In this document: positions 34,628 to 44,428 of the stretch, one piece after another
Numbering within the stretch: the stretch's first letter is position 1
Layout of the letters: every line of letters starts with the position of its first letter
Assembly (NCBI RefSeq): GCF_002899895.1
Contig: NZ_PPEI02000001.1
Coordinates: 62,001 to 126,000, forward strand
Direction of reading: 5' to 3'
Length of the DNA: 64,000 nt
Source: Chryseobacterium oncorhynchi
GTDB lineage: Bacteria > Bacteroidota > Bacteroidia > Flavobacteriales > Weeksellaceae
The notes under the pieces: generated by a model
Database searches by the model: none
Seen by the model: the letters and a program-made list of their open reading frames with translations, nothing else
What the model was told of the DNA's origin: nothing
Translations under genes and position numbers: made by a program

Positions 34628-35936
34628 TGAAACCATTTATAATGTAATAGGTATTGGCATAGGTCCCTTTAATCTGGGGCTTGCTGCCTTATCTAATCCA
34701 ATTCCGGAACTGAAGACTCTTTTTCTTGACCAAAGAGATGGTTTTGACTGGCATCCGGGATTAATGATTGACCATGTAACGCTGCAGACTCCATTTTTAT
34801 GTGACTGTGTTTCAATGGCTGATCCTACCAATCCATTAAGCTTACTTAATTATTTGAAAGTAACGGGAAGACTTTATAAGTTTTTCATCAGAGAAAACTT
34901 CTTCATTCCCAGAAAAGAATACAACCGCTATTGTCAATGGGTGATTGAACAACTTCCACAATGTCGTTTTTCAACCCAGGTAACCGACATTGAATATGAA
35001 AACGGCCTTTATTTGGTCACTACTATTCATACCAAGACTAAGGAAAAAACAGTTTTAAAGACGGAAAGATTAGTTTTAGGAACTGGAACACAACCTCATA
35101 TTCCTTCTTTTATTCCTAAAGATGATTCCCGTATCATTCATACAAGTTCTTATCTGTATAGAAAAGAAGAGCTTTTGTCTAAAGGCCGTAAGATAGCTAT
35201 TATTGGTTCGGGCCAGAGTGCTGCGGAAGTTTTTTATGATCTTCTCCAAAATAGGGATGAAAACACCGAATTAGGATGGTATTCCCGTCCTGACAGATTT
35301 TTCCCTATGGAATATTCTAAACTGACGCTGGAACTAACGTCTCCTGATTATGTAGAATATTTCTATAACAGAAACAAGGAAGCCAGAAAAACCATTCTAA
35401 GCAAGCAGCAGAGTCAGTTTAAAGGAATTAATTATGACCTGATTAATGATATTTATGATTTTATCTACGATCTTAATATTGACAATGGAGATCCGATGCT
35501 TAAAATCATTCCGAACAGCCAGCTGAATAGGGTAGATAATAGTAATCAGGACACTATTAATCTTGAATTCACACAATTGGAACAGGAAGTTCCTTATGAA
35601 CAGGAAGCTGATTATATGATCCTTGGGACCGGATATCGTTATCATGAGCCTGCATTCCTTAAAAATATTCAATCTAGAATAAAAAGAGATGCTGACGGGT
35701 TATTTGATGTTAACAGAAATTACTCAATAGATCACAACAACGGAGAAATCTATATACTTCATGCAGAAGTACATACGCACAGTTACATTTCTACAGATTT
35801 GGGAATGGCTGCCTACCGAAATTCCTACATCATTAATGATATCCTTGGAAGAGAGCATTATAAAATTGAGAGAAAAATAGCTTTCCAGGACTTTGATGTA
35901 GAAAAATACGCTGATTTACCCACTGCCAACATTTAA
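34620..35936 (+). CDS. L-lysine/ornithine/diamine N-monooxygenase (RhbE/IucD-like)
   Basis: 438 residues. FAD motif GIGIGPFNLGLAAL at residues 12-25, DWHPGLMIDHVTLQ, NADPH motif IIGSGQSAAEVFYDLL, and the C-terminal MILGTGYRYHEP and HSYISTDLGMAAYRNS. It hydroxylates the terminal amine of the diamine, creating the hydroxamate nitrogen. It starts 8 bp inside the fused synthetase gene and is followed 9 bp later by the second synthetase. Confidence 0.92.
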   Translation: MNNETIYNVIGIGIGPFNLGLAALSNPIPELKTLFLDQRDGFDWHPGLMIDHVTLQTPFLCDCVSMADPTNPLSLLNYLKVTGRLYKFFIRENFFIPRKEYNRYCQWVIEQLPQCRFSTQVTDIEYENGLYLVTTIHTKTKEKTVLKTERLVLGTGTQPHIPSFIPKDDSRIIHTSSYLYRKEELLSKGRKIAIIGSGQSAAEVFYDLLQNRDENTELGWYSRPDRFFPMEYSKLTLELTSPDYVEYFYNRNKEARKTILSKQQSQFKGINYDLINDIYDFIYDLNIDNGDPMLKIIPNSQLNRVDNSNQDTINLEFTQLEQEVPYEQEADYMILGTGYRYHEPAFLKNIQSRIKRDADGLFDVNRNYSIDHNNGEIYILHAEVHTHSYISTDLGMAAYRNSYIINDILGREHYKIERKIAFQDFDVEKYADLPTANI

Positions 35937-35945
35937 TATTAAAAA

Positions 35946-37760
35946 ATGAACACCAACTTAAAAAATAATATCATTAGCCAGGAGCACTGGCAGCAGGCCA
36001 ACAGAAATTTAATGGCCAAAACCATTGCAGAATTAATGCATGAGGAACTATTAAAACCTGTCCCATCCTTTGAAGATGAAATGGGATATACCGTATTCAC
36101 CCTGGAAACTGGTATTGAAAATATTGTTTATCACTTCCGCGGACAGGAAAGAATGATGGATTATTGGAATATTGATAAAGACAGTATTTCTAAAACTGAG
36201 AATGGTGAGAAAACATCTTTTGTAGATGTAGCTGCTTTTTTCCTGGAAATGCAGTCTGTATTTGATCTAGATCCTTATACCATTGCAAGATACACAGAAG
36301 AATTACTGCATACTTTATATTGTGATGCTCTGATTCTTGCCAAAGGAGTAATGCCATCAAAAGACCTTGCTACAGCAGATTACCAGGCCGTAGAACATAA
36401 TATGACCGGACATCCGTGGGTAATTGTAAACAAAAGCAGACTTGGTTTCTCACCACGTGATCTTAAGACATTTGCTCCTGAAGCCGAGGAAAACCTTAAA
36501 GTAATTTGGCTGGCATCTCATAAGAGCAGATCGACATTTCAGTCATTAGAACATATCAACAAGGAAGAATTTTACCGTTCTGAAATTGGAGACACCCTGT
36601 ATAACGATTTTCAGCAAAAATTGATAGAAGAGGGAAAACTTGTTGAAGACTATCATTTTATTCCTGTACATCCTTGGCAGTGGGAACACAAACTTCAGAT
36701 TCATTTTGCAGGAGATATTGCCAACGGGCTTTTAATTCAACTGGGAGAGGGTGAAGATATTTATAGTCCACAACAAAGTATCCGTACTTTATTCAACGTA
36801 GATCATCCTAAAAAAAGATATCTGAAAACAGCTGTTTCTATTCTGAGTACAGGAAACATCAGAGGGTTGTCTCCTAAGCAGATGAAAATAGCTCCATCTA
36901 TCACAGACTGGGTAAAAGGTTTAATAAAAGATGATACCTACCTGGAGAACAAAGGAACCATTTTCTTGGGTGAAGAAGCTTCAATTGCCTATTTACATCC
37001 ACAATACGGAGCTATTACCGGAGTGCCTTATCAATACAATGAATTCCTTGGAGCTTTATGGCGTGAGAGTGCAGAAAACTACCTTACAGAAGACGAGCAA
37101 ATGGTTACTATGGCTTCATTGCTTTATGTAGACGATAACGGAATTCCTTTGGTTCAGGCTTTTGCAGAGAAGGCAGGAATGAGTATCAAGGAATGGATAA
37201 CCGGTTATCTTGATGCCTATCTTACCCCATTACTTCATATCTATTACACCCATTCATTATGTGTAACTCCACATGGTGAAAACATTATGGTCGTATTAAA
37301 AAATGGAATACCGCAGAGAATTGTTATCAAAGACTTTGTGGATGATATTGTCCTGACAACAGAAGCAAGAGAAAAACTTCCTGCACATCTTGCAGATGGG
37401 TTAATACAGTCTTCTAACAAGGAAAATATCCCGCTTTTTATCTTGCTAGGTGTATTTGATGCATTCTTCAGATACCTTTCCAATGTACTGCATACCTATT
37501 CCAACTTTCAGGAAGAAACATTCTGGACTCTTGTTCATGAGTGTATAGAAAGTTACAAAGCAGACAACAGACACCTGCAGGGACGTTATGAAAAATACGA
37601 TCTGTATGTTCCAACATTCAAGAGATTTTACATCAACAGTCTGCGTCTGAAAAATAATGGGTATAGTGAAAATAAAGCATTCGCCATTCCAAGAAAAGAT
37701 GGAGCATTGACTAATCCACTTTATCAGATAGCCAATAAAAATTCTGTAGTTGTCATATGA
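35946..37760 (+). CDS. Second IucA/IucC-family siderophore synthetase (IucC/RhbF-like)
   Basis: 604 residues. ATP-site motif NMTGHPWVIVNKSRLGFS, then VHPWQWEHKL, SIRTLFNVDHPKKRYLKTA, TPHGENIMVVLK and RIVIKDF. The N-terminal GHPW..NK form resembles the IucC/AlcC/DesD branch, which adds the second arm or cyclises, whereas the fused enzyme is IucA/RhbC-like. Together they predict a citrate core with two hydroxamate arms. It has no C-terminal acyltransferase, unlike its paralogue. Confidence 0.92.
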   Translation: MNTNLKNNIISQEHWQQANRNLMAKTIAELMHEELLKPVPSFEDEMGYTVFTLETGIENIVYHFRGQERMMDYWNIDKDSISKTENGEKTSFVDVAAFFLEMQSVFDLDPYTIARYTEELLHTLYCDALILAKGVMPSKDLATADYQAVEHNMTGHPWVIVNKSRLGFSPRDLKTFAPEAEENLKVIWLASHKSRSTFQSLEHINKEEFYRSEIGDTLYNDFQQKLIEEGKLVEDYHFIPVHPWQWEHKLQIHFAGDIANGLLIQLGEGEDIYSPQQSIRTLFNVDHPKKRYLKTAVSILSTGNIRGLSPKQMKIAPSITDWVKGLIKDDTYLENKGTIFLGEEASIAYLHPQYGAITGVPYQYNEFLGALWRESAENYLTEDEQMVTMASLLYVDDNGIPLVQAFAEKAGMSIKEWITGYLDAYLTPLLHIYYTHSLCVTPHGENIMVVLKNGIPQRIVIKDFVDDIVLTTEAREKLPAHLADGLIQSSNKENIPLFILLGVFDAFFRYLSNVLHTYSNFQEETFWTLVHECIESYKADNRHLQGRYEKYDLYVPTFKRFYINSLRLKNNGYSENKAFAIPRKDGALTNPLYQIANKNSVVVI

Positions 37761-39160
37761 GGAAACTCCTGCATATACTAAAAAATGGAACGGCTTTCGC
37801 CTACGGAGCCTTAGCCGGAAAAAAAGTAGAACTTACTTCCGGAAGCATTAACCGTTCCATTTTTAGCTTAGCAATTCCAATGGTGATGGAGCTTGTGATG
37901 GAATCCGTTTTTGTCAGTGTCAACCTTTTGATTATTGCCAGGTTAGGTGATAAGGTTCTTGGCCTTGTAGGAATTACGGATAACTATATCAATTTTGCCT
38001 ATGCCATTGCAGTAGGACTCGGTATTGCCGCGGCAACCCTTACAGCAAGAAGAGCCGGTGAAAAAGATAAAGAGGGAATGGGCAGAACCGCTCATTATAT
38101 TATTCTGTTAGCTCTCTTTTTTGCAATCCTTATTGGTGGAGTTTCCTGTTATTTTGCTTCTGAAATTGTAGGATTTCTGGGAATTAATGCCAATACGGTA
38201 AACGAAGGAGTATCGTTTTCAAGGCTTGTATTTCTTAGTATCGGACTTGTTATCCTGCGTCTTTCTGTGAATGGACTTTTCAGAGGGGCCGGCGATGCAG
38301 ACCTTGCCATGAAATCCCTTTGGATTTGTCATATTTCGAATATCATCTTTGCTGTAATCCTGGTCTTTGGATTAGGATTTATTCCAGCTTTCGGATTGAT
38401 GGGATTGGCTTATGCAACAGTTTTATCCAGACTTTTAGCAGTCTTGTATCAGGGCTTTATTTTTCTGTCCGGAAAGACAAGTATCAATATCCTTATGCCT
38501 TTCCACTTTGATCTGCCATTGCTCAGAAAGATTTTGAAAATCGCCTTTGGAGGACTGGTTCAATATATCATTCCAACGTCCAGCTGGCTGATTATGGTAA
38601 AAATTATATCCACTTTCGGTACTTCAGCTCTTGCGGGATATATTATTGCCCAACGTATTGCTTCAGTAGCCACTATGCCTGCATGGGGAATAGGAAACGC
38701 CGCAGGAGTGCTTACAGGGCAGAACTTAGGAGCCGGTGACGCAGACCGCGCAGAAAAAACAGTATGGAGAGCCGGGACAATTAACATGAGCTATCTGCTT
38801 GCAGTAGCATTATTCTGGCAGCTTGCCGCCGAATATGTAGTAAAATTCTTTACTACAGAACCTGAAGTCGCAAGATATGCCGTACAATATATTCATGTCG
38901 TTTCTATGGCTTATCTGTTATTAGGATTTACAATGGTTATCAGCCGTGCCCTGAATGCTGCGGGAAACATCATGCAGGTCACCTTATTGTATATCGTCAT
39001 GTTCTATGTAATTCAGCTTCCATTGGCTTATCTCCTGGGAGTAAGATTTCAATGGGAACTGAAAGGGATATTTACGGCTATCGTTTCCTCGGAAATCGTA
39101 TTAGCCATATTATTCTTAATGATCTTTAAAAATGGTAAATGGAAAACAATAAAAATTTAA
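37757..39160 (+). CDS. MATE-family efflux transporter (probable siderophore exporter)
   Basis: 467 residues with 12 predicted helices, MATE type: SGSINRSIFSLAIPMVMEL at the N-terminus, GLFRGAGDADLAMK, and GIGNAAGVLTGQNLGAGDADRAE in the second half. It overlaps the preceding synthetase gene by 4 bp. Its position inside the biosynthetic operon suggests export of the finished siderophore across the inner membrane. Many NIS clusters use an MFS pump instead. Confidence 0.88.
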   Translation: MRKLLHILKNGTAFAYGALAGKKVELTSGSINRSIFSLAIPMVMELVMESVFVSVNLLIIARLGDKVLGLVGITDNYINFAYAIAVGLGIAAATLTARRAGEKDKEGMGRTAHYIILLALFFAILIGGVSCYFASEIVGFLGINANTVNEGVSFSRLVFLSIGLVILRLSVNGLFRGAGDADLAMKSLWICHISNIIFAVILVFGLGFIPAFGLMGLAYATVLSRLLAVLYQGFIFLSGKTSINILMPFHFDLPLLRKILKIAFGGLVQYIIPTSSWLIMVKIISTFGTSALAGYIIAQRIASVATMPAWGIGNAAGVLTGQNLGAGDADRAEKTVWRAGTINMSYLLAVALFWQLAAEYVVKFFTTEPEVARYAVQYIHVVSMAYLLLGFTMVISRALNAAGNIMQVTLLYIVMFYVIQLPLAYLLGVRFQWELKGIFTAIVSSEIVLAILFLMIFKNGKWKTIKI

Positions 39161-39161
39161 A

Positions 39162-39407
39162 ATGAACACCACAGAAGAATTTTATGAAATTATCGCATCT
39201 GCAATTGCAGTAAAAAAAGAATTGGTAAACGAAAACCTTACGTATCAGGAAATTCCGGAATGGGATTCTATGTCTCATCTTCTTATTGTAGAAGCTCTTG
39301 AGCAGTTTTACCAAATCAAATTTGACTTCAATGATATTCTGGAAATGGGTACCGTTGGAAAAATTCGTGAAAAAATGAAAAAATACGAGGTACTCGTAGA
39401 AAACTAA
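39162..39407 (+). CDS. Acyl carrier protein
   Basis: 81 residues with the phosphopantetheine attachment site EWDSMSHLLIVEALEQF (Ser in DSM), and the usual acidic third helix ILEMGTVGKIREKMKK. It is a stand-alone carrier protein, not the fatty-acid ACP by context. It lies 1 bp after the MATE stop and 4 bp before the AMP-ligase gene. A carrier is not needed for standard NIS siderophores. No phosphopantetheinyl transferase is in the window. Confidence 0.87.
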   Translation: MNTTEEFYEIIASAIAVKKELVNENLTYQEIPEWDSMSHLLIVEALEQFYQIKFDFNDILEMGTVGKIREKMKKYEVLVEN

Positions 39408-39411
39408 GAAT

Positions 39412-40800
39412 ATGAAAATTTTAGAAAATGTAATTGCCAACAAGAATCTGGTATTTACAGAGGCTTCAAGCGGTAAAACCATACCGATTGGAGCCCTGTA
39501 TCGGTCCTTAGGCTTAAATCCTGTAGAAAAAGGGCTCCTCTTTTTGTACAATGACAACCAGCTGCCTGGTATTGAGGTTCTGCTCAATTTTTACGGAACA
39601 GCACACGCTATTGCCTTACTGGGACAAAAGCTCAATTCGGAGTTCAAAGACCGGATTGAAGCTGAATATCGTCCCAAATACATCTTTGATCCCCAAAGGG
39701 AAACCATTCCGGGATACAGTCTGAAAGAGTTCTCGGATACGATTAAAATCTTTACCCGAGATAATTACAAAAGCGAGGTTAAAATTCATCCGGAAATCAA
39801 AATTCTCTTGAGTACTTCGGGAACCACAGGGATTCCGAAGCTAGTGAAGCTATCGGACGAAAACCTTTACCAGAATGCCATCAGTATTCTTAAATACATG
39901 CCCATTCTGGAATCTGATGTAGTTCCTTTAAATGTGCCAATCAATTTTGTGTATGGATTTTCCATTTTCACCACCAACTGCATGCGTGCCGGAAGAATAG
40001 TATGTTCTGATAAAGACATTATGCAGAAAGCTTTCTGGGATGAAATGGATGAGTACGGATACAGTACCTTGGGAGGTGTTCCTTATTTGTATGAAAACCT
40101 AAACAGAATAGGTTTTTTCAGGAAAGATAGTCCTAGTCTGAGGTATTTTACTCATACCGGCGGTGTCATTAACGGAGAATTGAGAAAAACACTTTTTTCT
40201 TACTGTAGCGAGTATGGAAAACATTTCTTCGCGCAATACGGCCAGACCGAAGCAGGAGGAAGAATGGCTTATCTCAATACAGAAGGATTATTAGAAGAGG
40301 AAACATCCATCGGAACTCCTGTAGAAGGCGGGAGCTTTAGCATTCATGATGAAACAGATGAATTACTCTTTTCACATGTTAGTATTTTCGGAGGCTATGC
40401 CAATACGCTTGAGGATCTTGAATCCTACGAGCAGCCATCGGTATTGCACACCGGAGATACAGCCACAAAAGGTGAGAACGGAATATATTATATCACAGGC
40501 AGAATAAAGCGTATCATGAAGCTTTTCGGAATACGTCTTAATCTGGATGAGGTAGAATTTATTCTTAAAAACGAACTGACGGGAAATACTTTTGTTTGTC
40601 TTAATTCCAATGACAAGAAGATCGTTGTGCTTTATGACAATAAGGATATTGACCCTCAGATCATCACAGAAACCATTAAAAACAAATTGCGCATTAACCC
40701 ACAATATGTGCGCACAGAGCTTATAGAATCATTTCCATTATCACAAAACGGTAAAATAAATTATCCCCTGTTACAAAACTTACAACATGAAAACATTTAA
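39412..40800 (+). CDS. AMP-dependent acyl/aminoacyl ligase
   Basis: 462 residues of the ANL superfamily. The P-loop is LLSTSGTTGIPKLVKLS (A3), then AQYGQTEAGGRMA (A5), GDTATKGENGIYYITGR (A7) and IKRIMKLFGIRLNLDEVE (A8), with the C-terminal PLSQNGKINY carrying the A10 Lys. It should adenylate a carboxylate and load the adjacent ACP. Substrate unknown; it might be a short acyl group or an amino acid. The stop overlaps the TonB receptor start by 14 bp. Confidence 0.85.
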   Translation: MKILENVIANKNLVFTEASSGKTIPIGALYRSLGLNPVEKGLLFLYNDNQLPGIEVLLNFYGTAHAIALLGQKLNSEFKDRIEAEYRPKYIFDPQRETIPGYSLKEFSDTIKIFTRDNYKSEVKIHPEIKILLSTSGTTGIPKLVKLSDENLYQNAISILKYMPILESDVVPLNVPINFVYGFSIFTTNCMRAGRIVCSDKDIMQKAFWDEMDEYGYSTLGGVPYLYENLNRIGFFRKDSPSLRYFTHTGGVINGELRKTLFSYCSEYGKHFFAQYGQTEAGGRMAYLNTEGLLEEETSIGTPVEGGSFSIHDETDELLFSHVSIFGGYANTLEDLESYEQPSVLHTGDTATKGENGIYYITGRIKRIMKLFGIRLNLDEVEFILKNELTGNTFVCLNSNDKKIVVLYDNKDIDPQIITETIKNKLRINPQYVRTELIESFPLSQNGKINYPLLQNLQHENI

Positions 40801-43207
40801 AACCCTTATATTACTTTTTACACTTGCCTTATTTTCAGGTTCTCTTTCTGCGCAGCAGAGTGAACGTATTCGTGGCAAGATCATGTTGTCTGAACAGACA
40901 CCCGTAAAAAACGCACTTTTAAGACTTGTGAACACGTCTTATCAGGCAAAAACCAATAATTTAGGAGAATTTTACTTTGATAATGTTACCCCTGGAGAAT
41001 ATACGCTCCAGGTGGTTTTAAATGACATCGAACTGATGCGGGAGCAAATCCATATTAAGCAAGATGTCTACGAAATTCCTACTGTTTATGCCCCTGCGCA
41101 TAGCAATGACATTGAAGGGATTACAGTATATGCTTTTAGTAGAAATAAATTTCTGGCGAAAGACAGTACTTCAATCTCTAAAATGCCACTTAAAAGCTTA
41201 GAAAATCCACAGGCTTATACTATTATCAACCAACAGATTTTAAAAGAACAGCTTACCTATGATGTTTCAGAAGTACTGAAAAATGTTCCGGGTATGGTAA
41301 AAATGCAGGGAAGTCCGGGAAGAGGCTCAGGAGACGGAAGTTTCTATTACAGCCTTAGAGGTTTCCCTACAAAAATCTCAATGGTAGACGGTGTTCCTGC
41401 CAATACCAATGGTGAAGTTGACCCTGCGGATATTGAACATATCGAGGTGATTAAAGGACCATCAGGAACTTTATACGGAGGAGCAGTAACCTCTTTTGGA
41501 GGATTAATTAATGTAGTTACCAAAAAGCCAAAGGATTATTTCGGAGGTGAAATTTCTTATTTGATGGGAAGCTACAACCTGAATCGTGTAACTGCAGATG
41601 TTTATGGGCCAGTTACGGATTCCCGAAAAACATTATTCCGTCTTAATGCTGCATATCAGTATCAAAATGGTTTCAGAGATTCTGAATTCAGAAAATCATT
41701 CTTTGTTGCACCTACATTAAGCTATCAGGTAAATGATAAGTTGAAATTTAGCTTAGGAGCTCAGATTTACAATTATGAAGGAACCAATACACCTATTATT
41801 TTCCTTGCCAGATCAAGACCTTTTGTAGCGCATACACCTGAAGAGCTTGGATTTGACTGGAAAAGATCATATTCCAACAATGATATGACCTTGAAAGCTC
41901 CATCTATCAACGTAAAAGCTGAGATTAATTATAAAATTTCGAAAAACTGGAGTTCACAAACCCTGATTTCAAGAAATTATAGAAAAACTGAAGGTTTATA
42001 CCAATATCAATTCATCAGAGGAGATAAAAGTGATGCAATGCTGGAACGTAATGTACAATGGCAGAACTCAGAAGCTGCTTCTACAAGTGTTCAACAGAAC
42101 TTTAACGGACAGTTTAATATTGGAAAAATCAAAAATAAGGTGTTGATTGGTTTAGATTATTTAAATCAATCCCTGAACAACAACCATTCACCTATCATTA
42201 AGTTTGATACCATCAACGGACAGGATCTTACCGCTAAATATGGTTTTATCTCAAGAGATCTGGCTATGCAGAAAATTCAGGTATCAAAGGCTGCTTTAAC
42301 AAGAACGACAACGTCTAGCAATGTTTATGGAGCTTACCTTTCTGATGCTGTTTATATTACCGATAGATTGATCACTTTATTGAGTTTACGTGTAGATCAT
42401 TATGAAAGCAAAGGACAGCTTAATCTAAACAAAAATGAGCGTCTGGGTGAGTTTAAGCAAACTGCATGGTCTCCTAAAGTAGGAGTTGTTTATCAGGTAT
42501 TTAAAGACCGTTTATCAGTATATGCTAATTATATGAACGGTTTCAGCTATACACCTCCGGTTACCCAAGGACTTGCCGATTATGACGGAAATATGAAGCC
42601 ACAAAAATCCAACCAATGGGAAGCTGGATTCAAAGGAAATCTTTGGAGAAATCGTATTAATTTCACGGTAGGATACTATGATATTCTGGTTGATAATATG
42701 CAAAGAGAAATTGAGGTGATGCGTAATGGAAAAGGATACAGAATCACCATTCAGGATGGAGAACAAAGAAGTAAGGGAGTTGAGGTAGAACTAATTGCAA
42801 ATCCACTTCAAGGCTTGAACGTTATGGCGGGATATGCGTATAACGACAGTAAGTTTGTGAAAGCAGAACCTACTGTAGACGGACGTCGCCCGGGATCTGC
42901 AGGACCAGCAAGTGTATTTAATTCATGGGTAAGCTATGTGCTTCAATCTGGGCCTTTGGATGGACTAGGTTTTGGATTTGGAGTAAATCGTGTAGGACAT
43001 CAGATTACAGAGCATAAAACTACTACAGGAAAATTCACTTTCCCAGCTTATACTCTCATCAATGCATCCATCACTCTTGAAAAAGAAAGATACAGACTAG
43101 GATTTAAAATGAACAATTTAGGCAATGTGCAGTATTTCGCAGGGCAAGGGGTTGTAGTAGCTCAGATGCCTCGTAACTTTGCTGCTGAGGTTAGCCTTAA
43201 ATTCTAA
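40787..43207 (+). CDS. TonB-dependent siderophore receptor
   Basis: 806 residues. Signal peptide MKTFKTLILLFTLALFSGSL ends SAQ. Residues ~26-100 are a carboxypeptidase-like regulatory domain typical of Bacteroidota receptors. The plug follows (KMPLKSLENPQAYTIINQQI, GSFYYSLRGFPTKISMVDGV, EVIKGPSGTLYGG), then a 22-strand barrel ending NFAAEVSLKF. It imports the ferric form of the cluster product. It is embedded in the operon and directly precedes the PepSY gene. Confidence 0.93.
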   Translation: MKTFKTLILLFTLALFSGSLSAQQSERIRGKIMLSEQTPVKNALLRLVNTSYQAKTNNLGEFYFDNVTPGEYTLQVVLNDIELMREQIHIKQDVYEIPTVYAPAHSNDIEGITVYAFSRNKFLAKDSTSISKMPLKSLENPQAYTIINQQILKEQLTYDVSEVLKNVPGMVKMQGSPGRGSGDGSFYYSLRGFPTKISMVDGVPANTNGEVDPADIEHIEVIKGPSGTLYGGAVTSFGGLINVVTKKPKDYFGGEISYLMGSYNLNRVTADVYGPVTDSRKTLFRLNAAYQYQNGFRDSEFRKSFFVAPTLSYQVNDKLKFSLGAQIYNYEGTNTPIIFLARSRPFVAHTPEELGFDWKRSYSNNDMTLKAPSINVKAEINYKISKNWSSQTLISRNYRKTEGLYQYQFIRGDKSDAMLERNVQWQNSEAASTSVQQNFNGQFNIGKIKNKVLIGLDYLNQSLNNNHSPIIKFDTINGQDLTAKYGFISRDLAMQKIQVSKAALTRTTTSSNVYGAYLSDAVYITDRLITLLSLRVDHYESKGQLNLNKNERLGEFKQTAWSPKVGVVYQVFKDRLSVYANYMNGFSYTPPVTQGLADYDGNMKPQKSNQWEAGFKGNLWRNRINFTVGYYDILVDNMQREIEVMRNGKGYRITIQDGEQRSKGVEVELIANPLQGLNVMAGYAYNDSKFVKAEPTVDGRRPGSAGPASVFNSWVSYVLQSGPLDGLGFGFGVNRVGHQITEHKTTTGKFTFPAYTLINASITLEKERYRLGFKMNNLGNVQYFAGQGVVVAQMPRNFAAEVSLKF

Positions 43208-43209
43208 CT

Positions 43210-44373
43210 ATGAAGCTTAAATTTAGAAAAATAGCATATCAGCTACATCTATGGCTCGGACTAACGTCCGGGCTTATAGTTGTTATAATGGCAGCTACTG
43301 GATGTATTTTAGTATTTGAAGAAGAATTAAAACATATTGTTCACCCTGAAAGATATTTTGTAGAGAACATTGGAAGCAAAAAATTATCGCTGTCTGATCT
43401 TACAGCAAAAGCCGAAAAAGCCCTACCTGAAGGATTGAAAGTTAAAAGAGCTATGATTTCTTCGGATCCTTCCTGTACTTATGTATTCCGAACTCTTAAA
43501 ATGGATAACGAAGCTCTGACCTATTGGGGAACTTATCTTTATTATTATAGAGTTTATATAGACCCGTACACCGGGAAAGTTCAGGAAGTAGAAGATGCAA
43601 AAAAGGATTTTTTTGAAATTGTACTGGATCTTCACCGAAGGCTGTTGCTGGGAGAAAAAATAGGGAAAACCATTACAGGATATTCTACATTGGTTTTTGC
43701 CATTATTCTTCTTTCGGGATTAGTGATATGGTATCCGCGAAAGATGAGCAAAGCTATGTTGAAAGGCATGTTCTTCATTAAAACTTCTGCCAACTGGAAA
43801 AGAATCAACTATGATGCTCATAATGTATTAGGGTTTTATGCCATAATTCCTTTATTGTTTATTTCTTACTCCGCATTAATATGGAATTTTGAAAGTATGG
43901 ATCAATGGATCAAGAATACATTGAATGGAAATATACCCACAGAAAAGAAAGCAAAAAGTAAAATTCCTACGGAAGAATCTGATATATCTGTCAATATTTT
44001 GGATATGATTGGCAATAAGGTAGAAAAAGGGTTAATCAATAAAGAATCGGCACTTGTTAATTTTCCAAGAACAGAGGAAGGAACCTATTATACAGAACTT
44101 ACTTTAGGAAAAAAACAATACCAGAACGAAAATTATAATTTTGACCAGTATTCTGGTGAAATTCTAAAACATCAATTTTATAAAGACAAAAATATAGGAT
44201 ATGGTACCGCACTAAGGGAAAGAAATTACGATTTACACACTGGAAGTCTCTTCGGAATCACCGGAAGAATTATTTATCTTTTTGCCGGAATTATCGCAGC
44301 ATCACTTCCCATTACAGGTTTTATTATTTATCTCAACAAGAAAAAGAAGAAACCCAAAAAGAAAAAAGCATAA
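43210..44373 (+). CDS. PepSY-associated TM protein (possible ferric-siderophore reductase)
   Basis: 387 residues with four predicted membrane helices: LGLTSGLIVVIMAATGCIL, STLVFAIILLSGLVIW, IIPLLFISYSALIW and YLFAGIIAASLPITGFIIYL, separated by PepSY-type periplasmic parts. Conserved membrane His include QLHLWLGL and LHRRLLLG. Relatives at TonB receptors (FoxB/PiuB-like) are thought to reduce and release iron at the inner membrane. The C-terminus is a Lys-rich tail. Last gene of the operon; a terminator follows. Confidence 0.85.
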   Translation: MKLKFRKIAYQLHLWLGLTSGLIVVIMAATGCILVFEEELKHIVHPERYFVENIGSKKLSLSDLTAKAEKALPEGLKVKRAMISSDPSCTYVFRTLKMDNEALTYWGTYLYYYRVYIDPYTGKVQEVEDAKKDFFEIVLDLHRRLLLGEKIGKTITGYSTLVFAIILLSGLVIWYPRKMSKAMLKGMFFIKTSANWKRINYDAHNVLGFYAIIPLLFISYSALIWNFESMDQWIKNTLNGNIPTEKKAKSKIPTEESDISVNILDMIGNKVEKGLINKESALVNFPRTEEGTYYTELTLGKKQYQNENYNFDQYSGEILKHQFYKDKNIGYGTALRERNYDLHTGSLFGITGRIIYLFAGIIAASLPITGFIIYLNKKKKKPKKKKA

Positions 44374-44385
44374 GTAAAATTGACC

Positions 44386-44413
44386 AAGCCTCTATTATTG
44401 TAGAGGCTTTTTT
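44386..44413. terminator. Bidirectional terminator between the siderophore operon and the MocR gene
   Basis: AAGCCTCTA / TAGAGGCTT perfect 9-bp stem, 6-base loop, then TTTTTA. Serves the plus-strand siderophore operon and the convergent MocR gene. Confidence 0.88.
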
Positions 44414-44428
44414 ATGGAGATATTCTTA

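Noticed and set aside
30721-37760. Reading the cluster as a desferrioxamine/bisucaberin pathway
   Set aside because: Those pathways use a single DesD/BibC-type synthetase; two distinct IucA/IucC enzymes of the IucA-like and IucC-like branches favour a citrate-hydroxamate product.
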